Both the position numbers and the translations under genes were made by a program. Under the pieces are notes generated by a model, which saw nothing but the letters and a program-made list of their open reading frames with translations, did not search any database and was not told the DNA's origin. Shown here piece after piece: positions 5,822-13,002 of a stretch of DNA of 14,402 bases (positions are counted from its first letter, which is position 1; the number at the start of each line of letters is the position of its first letter). Source of the DNA: JBBQXK01 sp038251625 (GTDB taxonomy: Bacteria; Pseudomonadota; Alphaproteobacteria; Rhodobacterales; Rhodobacteraceae). Location: contig JBBSBE010000101.1 of assembly GCA_038251625.1 (NCBI GenBank), forward strand, positions 1-14,402. Direction: 5' to 3'.

Positions 5822-6733
5822 TCAGTCCCGCGCCGCGCCCGCGATGTAATGTGCCGTCATCAGGTCCAGATGCGCGCCACCGCCGTTCTTGGCGATGGTG
5901 ATCTCGTCCCCGGTGCGCCGGGCGAATGTCGCCGGATCGTCGTAGAAATCGGCAATCACATCGGCCTCGGTGATCGCACCCGAGGCGATGGGGCGCATCA
6001 ACTCGCCAATGTGATGCACCGTCGTCGCGCGTGCATCCACGAAGACGCGGGCGCGGGCCATGGCGGCATCGTCCACCTCGCGCATTGTGGGCGTGTAGGC
6101 GCCGATCAGGTCAAGGTGCTGCCCGGGCCGCAGCCAGGCGCCCTTGATAAGCGGCTCTGTCGCCATCGTCGCCGTGCAGATGATTTCGGCGGCGCCCACT
6201 GCCGCCTGCAGGTCCGTCGCCACCACAAGGCCGGGCACCTCGGCCGCCATCGCCCGGGCCCGGTCGGCATTGCGGTTCCAAAGGGTGAAGCGCGCCCCCG
6301 GAAAGGCAAAGGCATAGGCCCCGATCATCGACCGCGCCACCGTGCCCGCCCCGACCAGCAGGATCGCGCGCGCCTCGGGCCGCGCCAGGCGACGTGCGGC
6401 CAGAAGGCTGTCACCCGCCGTTTTCCACTTCGTCACAAGGTGGAAATCGATCAGCGACGTCAATTCCCCCGTCCGGTCATCGTAAAGCGTGACCGACCCG
6501 TTGACCGTGGGCTTCCCCAGATCCCCGTTGCCCGGAAAGATCGTGGCGCATTTCGCCAGTTGCCCCAGCCCGTCGATCACCGCCGTGCGGTTCAGCACCC
6601 GGTCCTGCCCGCGCGACAAAAGCGTATCGCCGATGGCCGCGCGGGGCAGGCGGTGGCCCGCCTCCAGGGCGTCGCAAAGACCATTCCACGTCAGCCGCGC
6701 CTCGGCCCCGGGCCCGATGATCGCCACGCTCAT
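5822..6733 (-). CDS. Ornithine cyclodeaminase / mu-crystallin family protein
   Basis: The product is 303 residues from ATG 6733. Its Rossmann motif AILLVGAGTVARSM (about 123-136) binds NAD(P)H, and WKTAGDSLLAARRLA (about 103-117) is the conserved substrate-side block. Family members are ornithine cyclodeaminases, imine (pyrroline-2-carboxylate) reductases and alanine dehydrogenases, so the exact substrate (an amino or imino acid) is not decided. The longer open frame to 6784 would add a Gly/Arg-rich leader overlapping the upstream gene and is unlikely. ATG 6733 overlaps the stop of the upstream HAD gene as ATGA, implying translational coupling. It is the last gene of the leftward series; no T-run terminator was seen after its stop, where the transposase relic begins. 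Confidence 0.88.
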   Translation of the reverse strand: MSVAIIGPGAEARLTWNGLCDALEAGHRLPRAAIGDTLLSRGQDRVLNRTAVIDGLGQLAKCATIFPGNGDLGKPTVNGSVTLYDDRTGELTSLIDFHLVTKWKTAGDSLLAARRLARPEARAILLVGAGTVARSMIGAYAFAFPGARFTLWNRNADRARAMAAEVPGLVVATDLQAAVGAAEIICTATMATEPLIKGAWLRPGQHLDLIGAYTPTMREVDDAAMARARVFVDARATTVHHIGELMRPIASGAITEADVIADFYDDPATFARRTGDEITIAKNGGGAHLDLMTAHYIAGAARD

Positions 6734-7350
6734 GCCGCCTCCCCTTCCGTCAGAAGGCCCGCCGCAACCAGCCGCGCGGCCCAACCCCCGGCCCCGGTAA
6801 AATGATGCACCTGCCAGCCCCGGGCGGCGGCGACGGCAATATTCTCGGCCTTGTCGTCGGTAAAGAGAAGCCGCGCGGGCGCGATCCCGGTCTCCTTCTC
6901 CACCGCCGCGTAGATGGCCGGATCGGGCTTCATAACCCCCAGATCGCCCGACACGAAGGCCCGGTCAAAATCGTTGAAAAACGCGTATTGCGTGCAGGCA
7001 AAGGCAAAACTGTCCGTCCCGAAGTTCGTCAGCGCCAGCACCGGCACCCGCTTTTCCTTCAGCGCATGAAGAAGCCGGATCGACCGCTCGATCCGGGGCG
7101 CGGCCATCTCGATCCAGTGGTCATGCCACCAGCGCACCTCCTCGGCCCATCCCGGATGCGCCTCGGCGGTGGCCATCACCGTCGCGCGGAAGGGTGCACC
7201 GTTGTCGATCGACAGGTTCATCGCATGCAGCGGCACCTCGTCGAAAAGCTGCGCCCGCCGCGCCGGGCCAAGGCGGCTGTCATAGAACCGCTCGGGGTTC
7301 CACTCGATCAGCACATTGCCGATGTCGAAGATCACGGCTTCGGGCGTCAT
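6730..7350 (-). CDS. HAD-family hydrolase (subfamily IA, YihX-like)
   Basis: This 206-residue cytosolic phosphatase-type protein shows all four haloacid dehalogenase motifs: FDIGNVLIEW with nucleophile Asp9, LTNFG with Thr108, VMKPDPAIY with Lys141, and LLFTDDKAEN with Asp165/Asp166. The DxGNV form of motif I, rather than DxDG, is typical of YihX-like sugar-phosphate phosphatases and the HAD domain of epoxide hydrolases. The cap region (about 20-90) is helical and contains HPGWAEEVRWWHDHW. The natural substrate is unknown. ATG 7350 is preceded by AGGAG close upstream on this strand. Its stop overlaps the start of the cyclodeaminase-family gene by four bases, and it begins 24 bases after the transporter gene, so the three are very probably co-transcribed. 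Confidence 0.9.
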   Translation of the reverse strand: MTPEAVIFDIGNVLIEWNPERFYDSRLGPARRAQLFDEVPLHAMNLSIDNGAPFRATVMATAEAHPGWAEEVRWWHDHWIEMAAPRIERSIRLLHALKEKRVPVLALTNFGTDSFAFACTQYAFFNDFDRAFVSGDLGVMKPDPAIYAAVEKETGIAPARLLFTDDKAENIAVAAARGWQVHHFTGAGGWAARLVAAGLLTEGEAA

Positions 7351-7374
7351 GGCGGCTCCTCTTGTCGCGCCACC

Positions 7375-8337
7375 CTAAAGCGGTGCGGCGGGTCTGGACA
7401 GGGGGCGCCGCCGTGTTTCGCGCCACCCGATGTAAAGCCCCGACCCGCAGATCAGCGCGATGCCGATCCACGCCTGTGCATCGGGCCATTCGCCAAAGAC
7501 CGCAAGCCCCCAGAACACCGCCATCGGCATCGCGGTGTATTCGAAAGGTGCGGCAAGCCCGGCCTCGCAAAGCCGGTAGGCCTGCGTGATCAAAAGCCCG
7601 CCCAGGGCAGAGCCAAGGCCCGTGGCCAGAAGGATCGGCCAATCCTGTGGCGCGGGCCACACCCAGGCCCGCAGCAGGAACGACAGCGTGGGATCCTCGA
7701 CCATCACCCCACCCCTGAACATCAGCCCCATGCCTGCCGAAACGATCACGAACGTGATCTGGTTATAGAACGTCAGCGTCACCGCACGTTCGGTGCCTTT
7801 CAGCCGCCGTGTCATCATGTGCATCAGCGCATAAGCCAGCGCCGAGCCGAGCGGCAGCAAAAGCACGGGCGAAAAATCCCCGCCAGGACGCAGCATCACC
7901 AGCACACCGGCCATCCCCACCGCCACCGCCGCCCAGCGACGCGGGCCAACCTTTTCGCCCAGGATCGGCACCGAAAGCGCCGTGATCAGCAAGGGCGCCA
8001 CAAAGAAGATCGCGGCAGCCTCGGCAAGCGGCAGGGTCGCGATGCCAAGAAAGAAAAGCAGGTTCGCCGTCACCACCAATGCGCCCCGCGCAAACTGCGC
8101 GCCCGGTCGCCGCGTGCGCAGGGCCGCGATCCCGCCCGCGAATGGCAAAAGCACGCACACGATGAACACAAGGCCGATCAGTGACCGGATCAGCACCACC
8201 TGATGCAGCGCATAATCGCCCGACAGGAATTTCACCGCCATATCGTTGACCGAGAAGGACACCGACGCCGCCACGGCGCACAGGATGCCCGTCAGCATCT
8301 GGCGGCGGTCATTGGCGAAGGCTGGCAATGCGGTCAT
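7375..8337 (-). CDS. EamA/DMT-superfamily transporter (paralogue)
   Basis: From ATG 8337 the product is 320 residues, with ten hydrophobic helices in two EamA repeats. The N-terminal repeat has CAVAASVSFSVNDMAVKFLS, then TLPLAEAAAIFFVAPLLITA, LSVPILGEKVGPRRW and VLVMLRPGG. The second ends with YTAMPMAVFWGLAVFGEWPD and ICGSGLYIGWRE. The frame stays open to 8475, but the extra 46 residues are Arg/Gly/Pro-rich and overlap the 3' end of the DUF188 gene; a G-rich stretch just upstream supports 8337. The core resembles the 4283-5260 transporter closely, so they are paralogues. Substrate is unknown; the neighbourhood (HAD, cyclodeaminase-like) hints at a small amino- or imino-acid metabolite, which is only inference. 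Confidence 0.9.
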   Translation of the reverse strand: MTALPAFANDRRQMLTGILCAVAASVSFSVNDMAVKFLSGDYALHQVVLIRSLIGLVFIVCVLLPFAGGIAALRTRRPGAQFARGALVVTANLLFFLGIATLPLAEAAAIFFVAPLLITALSVPILGEKVGPRRWAAVAVGMAGVLVMLRPGGDFSPVLLLPLGSALAYALMHMMTRRLKGTERAVTLTFYNQITFVIVSAGMGLMFRGGVMVEDPTLSFLLRAWVWPAPQDWPILLATGLGSALGGLLITQAYRLCEAGLAAPFEYTAMPMAVFWGLAVFGEWPDAQAWIGIALICGSGLYIGWRETRRRPLSRPAAPL

Positions 8338-8389
8338 GGCCCCCGGTGCCACGGCCAGCAGGGGGCCGTCTGTTCCGGGCGCGACAACG

Positions 8390-8848
8390 TCAGTCGGCGC
8401 GTGCCGCCCGCAGCACGCGGTCCAGCGTCTCCAGAAACCGCGACCGGTCTGCCTTGGAAAAGGGCCGCCCGCCACCCTGACGAAAGGGATCGGCGGCGCG
8501 CAGGTCGGCCATCAGGTCGCGCGTGGCCAGTACCTGCCCGATGTTGGCGGGGGTCAACTCTTCGCCATTGTGCTTCAGGACCCGCGCCCCCGCCGCCACG
8601 CAGCGCGCAGCAAGGGGAATATCCCCCGTCACCACCACATCGCCGCGCGCGGCGCGCTTGGCGATCCACTTGTCGGCCTCGTCCGGCCCGTCGGGCACAA
8701 ACACGCTTTCCACCAGGGGATGCGCCGCAGGCCGGATCCCCCCGTTCGACACGACCAGCATCTTCACCCCATGCCGCACCGCCACCCGTTCGGCTTCCGC
8801 CTTCACAGGGCAGGCATCGGCATCAATGAAAAGCCGCGTCTCAGGCAT
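8390..8848 (-). CDS. YaiI/YqxD family protein (DUF188, UPF0178)
   Basis: The 152-residue product has the family's usual length and landmarks: FIDADACPVK at about 7-16, VVSNGG at about 42-47, DEADKWIAKRA at about 65-75, DVVVTGDIPLAARCV, and the C-terminal block GGGRPFSKADRSRFLETLDR. DUF188 proteins have a PIN-like fold with conserved acidic residues and are suspected nucleases, but no activity is established. ATG 8848 lies inside the end of fghA, with the two genes overlapping by eight bases (ATGCCTGA), which fits coupled translation. The longer frame to 8968 is only the shadow of fghA. Confidence 0.92.
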   Translation of the reverse strand: MPETRLFIDADACPVKAEAERVAVRHGVKMLVVSNGGIRPAAHPLVESVFVPDGPDEADKWIAKRAARGDVVVTGDIPLAARCVAAGARVLKHNGEELTPANIGQVLATRDLMADLRAADPFRQGGGRPFSKADRSRFLETLDRVLRAARAD

Positions 8849-9671
8849 ACAGCGCCTCGGCATGAAACCCGATGTGATCCTGCATGAAACTCGCCACGAA
8901 GAAATAGCTGTGGTCATAGCCCTTCTGCATCCGGAACACGCCCTGTTGCCGCCGTACGGCCATCGCACCCGCCAGCGCCTCGGGCATCAGAAGGTCCAGA
9001 AACTGGTCCTTGGCGCCCTGATCCACCAGCACCGGGCCATCAAAGCCCCGCTTCTTCATCAAAAGCGTCGCGTCATGCGGGGCCCACTTGCCCCCGTCCG
9101 CGCCAAGGTAGGCCCCGAACTGCTTGCGCCCCCAGTCGCTGGCCGTGGGGTTGGCGATCGGCGCGAAGGCCGAAACCGACCGGAACCGCCCCGGGATCCC
9201 CATCGCAATGGTCAGCGCGCCATGCCCCCCCATCGAATGGCCGGTGATCGCCTGCCGCGTATCATCCACCGGAAAGGCGGAAAAGATCGCAGCGGGCAAT
9301 TCGTCGGTGATGTAATCCCACATCCGGTAATGCGGGGCCCAGGGCGCCTCGGTCGCGTTGACGTAGAAACCCGCCCCTTGCCCCAGATCATAGGCCGCAT
9401 CATCGGCCACTTCCGGCCCACGGGGGCTGGTATCGGGGAAGACCAGCGCCACGCCCAATTCCGCCGCATGCGCCTGCGCGCCCGCCTTCATCATCGCGTT
9501 TTCATGCGTGCAGGTCAGGCCCGACAGGTACCACAGCACCGGCACCGGCCCATCCTCGGCCTGTTCGGGCAGGTACAGGCCAAAGGTCATTTCCGTTCCC
9601 GTCACCCGGCTTTCATGCGCATAGACGCCCTGCACACCCCCGAACGCCCTGTTTTCGCTGATCGTTTTCAT
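8841..9671 (-). CDS. fghA: S-formylglutathione hydrolase
   Basis: This 276-residue alpha/beta-hydrolase (esterase D family) hydrolyses S-formylglutathione to formate and glutathione, the second step of glutathione-dependent formaldehyde oxidation in the cytosol. Visible are YLSGLTCTHENAM with the oxyanion region at 48-60, the nucleophile elbow TGHSMGGHGA with Ser146, DQGAKDQFL with Asp222 and GYDHSYFF with His254, which together make the complete triad; length and order match the family. ATG 9671 overlaps the stop of the upstream AEC transporter as ATGA; the much longer open frame to 10640 is a shadow of that gene. Its pathway partner, the class III alcohol dehydrogenase, is at 13003-14133 on the other strand. 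Confidence 0.97.
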   Translation of the reverse strand: MKTISENRAFGGVQGVYAHESRVTGTEMTFGLYLPEQAEDGPVPVLWYLSGLTCTHENAMMKAGAQAHAAELGVALVFPDTSPRGPEVADDAAYDLGQGAGFYVNATEAPWAPHYRMWDYITDELPAAIFSAFPVDDTRQAITGHSMGGHGALTIAMGIPGRFRSVSAFAPIANPTASDWGRKQFGAYLGADGGKWAPHDATLLMKKRGFDGPVLVDQGAKDQFLDLLMPEALAGAMAVRRQQGVFRMQKGYDHSYFFVASFMQDHIGFHAEALYA

Positions 9672-10603
9672 GTGTTTCCTCCGGTGACCCAGGCGATGAT
9701 GGCGCTGACGGTCAGAATGCTGACCGCCGTGGATATCAGGATCGACGCCGATACCCGCTGCGGCGCCACGCCGTAATGCTGCGCCAGTATATACACGTTG
9801 CCCGCCACCGGCAGGGCGGCTGCCGCCACCATCACGCCCGCCCGGCCCGGATCCACGTGGAAAATGCCAAAGGCCGCAACCGCGACGGCGGCAGGATGCA
9901 GGATCAGCTTGCAGAATGACAGCCAGGCCGCCACCTGCATCCGCTCGGCCGTCTTGGTGGCCAGCGATGCGCCGATGGCGAACAGCGCACCGGGCGTGGC
10001 AGCAGCGCCAAGGATCGACAGAAACTCGTTGACGGGTGCGGGCACCGGCAGGGCGACAGCGCTCCACAAAAGGCCCAGCGTGATCGACACGATCATGGGG
10101 TTTTTCAGCAGGCCGATGCCCAGGATGCGGAACAGCCCAAGGCTCATCCTGCCCTCGCGGCGCCCGGTGATCAGCAGCGTGATGAGCGAGGAAAAGACGA
10201 TCAGGTCGATGGCCAGCACCAAAAGCACCGGCCCCGCCGCCGCAGGCCCCAGAAGCACCACCAGCATCGGCGCTCCCAGAAACCCCACATTGCCGATCAC
10301 GGCGCATTGCGCCTCGATCGCCGCTTCCTCCAGCGTCACGCGCCGCAACAGGGCAACCGTCATCGCAATGCTGTAGACCACGGCACAGGCCGAAAGGTAG
10401 GCCACGGCAAATCGCCCGTCCCAGATCTCGTCCATCGACAGGTTCGCGGCAAAGCGGAAAAGCATGGCCGACAGCGCGAAGTAGAAGACGAACTTGGTCA
10501 GGTAGGCGGTCGCTTCGGCGGTAAAGAACCGCGTGCGCCCGGCCCACCAGCCCAAGGCGATCAGCGCAAAGAAGGGCAGGGTTTTCAGAAAGATGGCCAG
10601 CAT
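9668..10603 (-). CDS. AEC-family (auxin efflux carrier-like) transporter
   Basis: This 311-residue protein has about ten hydrophobic segments and the AEC pattern: N-terminal LKTLPFFALIALGWWAGR, AIEAQCAVIGNVGFLGAPML, GLLKNPMIVSITLGLLWS, AAATPGALFAIGASLA and C-terminal LPVAGNVYILAQHYGV. Bacterial members are known or proposed to carry organic acids such as malate or malonate; the substrate here is not determined. ATG 10603 has no strong Shine-Dalgarno, which may mean translation depends partly on the upstream gene. The stop overlaps the fghA start by four bases, so the two are coupled. A carrier for a carboxylate such as formate would fit fghA's product, but that is speculation. Confidence 0.9.
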   Translation of the reverse strand: MLAIFLKTLPFFALIALGWWAGRTRFFTAEATAYLTKFVFYFALSAMLFRFAANLSMDEIWDGRFAVAYLSACAVVYSIAMTVALLRRVTLEEAAIEAQCAVIGNVGFLGAPMLVVLLGPAAAGPVLLVLAIDLIVFSSLITLLITGRREGRMSLGLFRILGIGLLKNPMIVSITLGLLWSAVALPVPAPVNEFLSILGAAATPGALFAIGASLATKTAERMQVAAWLSFCKLILHPAAVAVAAFGIFHVDPGRAGVMVAAAALPVAGNVYILAQHYGVAPQRVSASILISTAVSILTVSAIIAWVTGGNT

Positions 10604-10664
10604 CGGGGGCTTTCGCGTTCGGGCGCGGCCACGGTTTCACGGGCGTGCGCGGGATGCAACCGGA

Positions 10665-12308
10665 TCAGGCGAAGATCCCCGTGCAGAACCACCCCCCCGC
10701 AACATCCCCGCCATGCGCGTAGAACAGCCAGAGCCGCTCGCCCGTGTCCGTCTCGACCCGCCAGTAATCGCGCGGGCCGTGGCGCCACGCGGGATCGTCC
10801 AGCCACCATTCCGGCGCGATCCGCTCGGGGCCAATGGCACGCGCCAGCGCATGGTCGCGGCGGCGCCAGCGAAACCGGTCGGGCAGCGCGGGCACCTCGG
10901 GCGCGCCCACGATTTCGGGCCGGAACAGGATCAGCGGGCGGGGCGCGCGGGGCCTTGGCCAGGGGGCGGGATGCGCGGGCGTCCAGGCCGCCATATGCAC
11001 CGTCACCGATTTTTCGGGAATGTGGCTTTCGGCGGGGGCAAGGCGCACCACCGTCTCCATCCCCAGCCGCGCACCCAGACGCCCGATCAGGTCGTCCAGC
11101 GCCACATCCCCCGCCCGCGGCGCCGCCAGCGGCCCGCCGTGCTGGGGGTCGTGCAGGGGCTCGGTCTCCAGCGCCTCCAGCCGTATCACGTCGAACCCGA
11201 AGCCCGCCTCCAGCCCCTCGAGCTTCAGCGCCAGCAGGGGCCGGATGCGGGCGGGATCATCCGCAGGCCGGGCCAGCCCCACCTCGGCCCGCGCGATCAC
11301 CCCGTCCGCCCGGAACCCCTCGATCCGCACCCGCCGCGCGCCCCGGCCCGCCGCCCGCAGCCGCGCGCAAAGCGGGGGCAGCAGCCGGTCCACCGCCGCC
11401 GCCACATCGTCCAAAAGCCCGATGGGATCGGGAAAACTCAGCCGCACCGCGAAATGCAGCGGCGCGCGGGCGGGGGCCACAGGCTCCGGCTCCAGCCCCA
11501 TCGCCTGGTCCAGCCGGCGCAGCACATGCGTCCCGAACCGCCGCGCCAGCGCCGCGCGCGGCAGGCCCGCGATATCCTCGATCCGCCGCAGGCCCAGCCG
11601 CGCCAGCCCCTCCACCGTCTCGTCCGGCAACCGCAGCGCGGCGATGGGCAGGGCGGCCAGCGCCTGCCGCATGTGCCCCGGCGCGGCCACCGCCCCCTGC
11701 GGCACCGCCACCGCCTCGGCGCCCGGCGCAGGCCCGCCCCGTTCCCACCCCCGCCGCCGCACCGCCGCGCGCGACCGCGTGGCCCGCGCCTCCTGGTCGA
11801 TGGCATCGCCCGTCCGCACCGGCGCCACGCTCTGCCCGATATGCCGCGCCAGCGCCCAGGCCGCCCCCGGCGTATCGGCCACCCCCGCCCGCAGGCTCAG
11901 GCCCATCCGCGCGCAATCCTGCTCGACCTCCGCCAAAAGCGCCGCCTCGCCGCCGAAAAGATGCGCGCATCCCGTCAGATCGATCACCAGCCCCTCGGGC
12001 GGCTCCTCCGCAACCCATGGCGAAAACTTCCCCGCCCACCGCCGCAACACCGTCAGAAACTGCGCCTCGGCCAAAGGGTCCGCCGCCCGCGTCACCAGCC
12101 CCGGGCACATCGCCGTCGCGTCGCGCAGGGGCTGGCCCCGCCGCACCCCCGCCGCCTCTGCCTCGGGGTTCAGCGCCCCGATCACCTGCGCGCCCTGCAC
12201 ATCCTCGACCACCGCAAACGGCTGGGGCAGCGCCCCGGCCAGCCGCCGCAGATACCGCTCTGCGCCAAGGCGCGGAAACCACAGCGAAAGAATGCGCCGA
12301 TGCGCCAT
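10665..12308 (-). CDS. imuB: ImuB, catalytically inactive Y-family DNA polymerase of the mutasome
   Basis: This 547-residue protein opens with LSLWFPRLGAERYLRR, lacking the acidic metal-binding motif at the start of active Y-family polymerases, and has VIDLTGCAHLFGGE (about 108-121) where the second catalytic motif would be. That is characteristic of ImuB, a scaffold that tethers the error-prone polymerase DnaE2 (ImuC) and ImuA to the beta clamp during SOS mutagenesis. A helix-hairpin-helix-like block lies at about 215-257. Residues ~165-208 form an Arg/Gly/Pro-rich linker (GDAIDQEARATRSRAAVRRR) that I recall from Rhodobacterales ImuB. The C-terminal part includes RDYWRVETDTGERLWLFYA, the conserved family end. 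ATG 12308 is preceded by GAAGG and a LexA box. No imuA lies upstream and no dnaE2 downstream within the window. The AEC gene starts 61 bases later. Confidence 0.93.
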   Translation of the reverse strand: MAHRRILSLWFPRLGAERYLRRLAGALPQPFAVVEDVQGAQVIGALNPEAEAAGVRRGQPLRDATAMCPGLVTRAADPLAEAQFLTVLRRWAGKFSPWVAEEPPEGLVIDLTGCAHLFGGEAALLAEVEQDCARMGLSLRAGVADTPGAAWALARHIGQSVAPVRTGDAIDQEARATRSRAAVRRRGWERGGPAPGAEAVAVPQGAVAAPGHMRQALAALPIAALRLPDETVEGLARLGLRRIEDIAGLPRAALARRFGTHVLRRLDQAMGLEPEPVAPARAPLHFAVRLSFPDPIGLLDDVAAAVDRLLPPLCARLRAAGRGARRVRIEGFRADGVIARAEVGLARPADDPARIRPLLALKLEGLEAGFGFDVIRLEALETEPLHDPQHGGPLAAPRAGDVALDDLIGRLGARLGMETVVRLAPAESHIPEKSVTVHMAAWTPAHPAPWPRPRAPRPLILFRPEIVGAPEVPALPDRFRWRRRDHALARAIGPERIAPEWWLDDPAWRHGPRDYWRVETDTGERLWLFYAHGGDVAGGWFCTGIFA

Positions 12309-12321
12309 GGATGCCTTCTTT

Positions 12322-12336
12322 GTTCCTTATTTGTTC
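12322..12336 (-). promoter_or_regulatory. LexA (SOS) box upstream of imuB
   Basis: GTTCCTTATTTGTTC is a perfect GTTC-N7-GTTC, the direct-repeat operator used by alphaproteobacterial LexA (GAAC-N7-GAAC on the imuB strand). It ends 13 bases before the imuB ATG and almost abuts the GAAGG ribosome binding site, an ideal position for repression. imuB is a classic SOS gene, so motif and context agree. Confidence 0.88.
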
Positions 12337-12419
12337 ACGCTATCCCCGCCGCTCCGCAGAGTCGAGTCCGCCGATCCCATGACAATCCCGTGAGAAGCGC
12401 GCACAGCCAAAGATCGTCA

Positions 12420-12448
12420 CTGACGCGACGCAATGCCGCGCCTATAGT
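12420..12448 (+). promoter_or_regulatory. Promoter of the cytochrome c' gene
   Basis: CTGACG (12420-12425, four of six) and TATAGT (12443-12448, five of six) are separated by exactly 17 bases. Transcription would start near 12455, leaving a short leader with AAGGGAG (12461-12467) seven bases before the ATG. It is divergent from imuB and about 85 bases from the LexA box. No FNR-type palindrome was seen. Confidence 0.65.
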
Positions 12449-12474
12449 TTTCCTCTCACAAAGGGAGCCTGAAC

Positions 12475-12912
12475 ATGCACTTCGCCACCCGTAGCCTTGC
12501 CGCCGTCTTCGCCCTCACCGCCACCTTCGCCATGGCCGCCGACGCGACCGACCCGACCGTGAAAGCCCGGCAAGAACTGATGGACATGATCTCTGCCCAC
12601 ACCAAGGTTCTTGGTGACATGGCCACCGAAAAGGCCCCCTTCGACGCCGCCAAGGCCACCGAGGCCAAGGCCGCCCTCGCCGCCGCCGCCGCCCAGATCC
12701 CCGCCAGGTTCGAGGCGAACGTGGATGATCCCAAGTCGCAGGTCGTGCCCGCCATCTGGACCAACTTCGACGATTTCACCGCCAAGGGCAAAGCGCTGGA
12801 AGATGCCGCAATCGCCATCGACGTCTCATCCGTCGATACGATGAAGGCCGGCTTGGGCGCCATCGGCGGCGCCTGCGGTGCCTGCCACAAGGCCTATCAG
12901 GCCAAGCGCTGA
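12475..12912 (+). CDS. Cytochrome c' (class II c-type cytochrome)
   Basis: The 145-residue precursor has a signal peptide of about 21 residues (ending TATFAMA) for periplasmic export. The mature part is an Ala/Lys-rich four-helix bundle with PAIWTNFDDFTAKGKALED at about 92-110. The haem-binding motif CGACH (Cys134, Cys137, His138) lies nearly at the C-terminus, followed by KAYQAKR. This late CXXCH is diagnostic of cytochrome c' rather than class I cytochromes. Members (cycP in photosynthetic and denitrifying alphaproteobacteria) bind NO and are thought to protect against nitrosative stress. A good promoter and Shine-Dalgarno precede it, and a hairpin follows it. The next gene can act as GSNO reductase, so an NO-related pairing is possible but inferred. 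Confidence 0.92.
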   Translation: MHFATRSLAAVFALTATFAMAADATDPTVKARQELMDMISAHTKVLGDMATEKAPFDAAKATEAKAALAAAAAQIPARFEANVDDPKSQVVPAIWTNFDDFTAKGKALEDAAIAIDVSSVDTMKAGLGAIGGACGACHKAYQAKR

Positions 12913-12932
12913 TCCCCACACCATCTGCCCGC

Positions 12933-12960
12933 CGCCCCCGCACATCCGGTTGCGGGGGCG
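12933..12960 (+). terminator. Hairpin between cytochrome c' and the dehydrogenase gene
   Basis: CGCCCCCGCA (12933-12942) pairs perfectly with TGCGGGGGCG (12951-12960) around an eight-base loop. A short T-containing run follows (CGGTCTTT). It is probably an intrinsic terminator for the cytochrome transcript, perhaps leaky because the T-run is poor. Confidence 0.65.
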
Positions 12961-13002
12961 CGGTCTTTGCGCCAGTCTCCCCCCAAATCAGGGAGAAACA
13001 TC

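Noticed and set aside
5646..6805. + strand open frames starting at 5646 and 5684
   Set aside because: They run through the transposase relic in the wrong frames and then antisense to the cyclodeaminase-family gene; no coherent protein.
6802..8184. 460-codon + strand open frame
   Set aside because: It is antisense to the HAD and EamA genes, full of His/Arg/Gln, with no recognisable fold.
9668..10640. Extension of the fghA frame upstream to a 599-residue protein
   Set aside because: The extra part is a shadow of the AEC transporter in another frame; fghA has its own ATG at 9671 in a four-base overlap and normal length.
10307..12494. Two very long + strand open frames (about 650-690 codons)
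   Set aside because: They lie opposite imuB, are extremely Pro/Arg/Ala-rich and match no family; stop codons are rare on the antisense strand of GC-rich genes.
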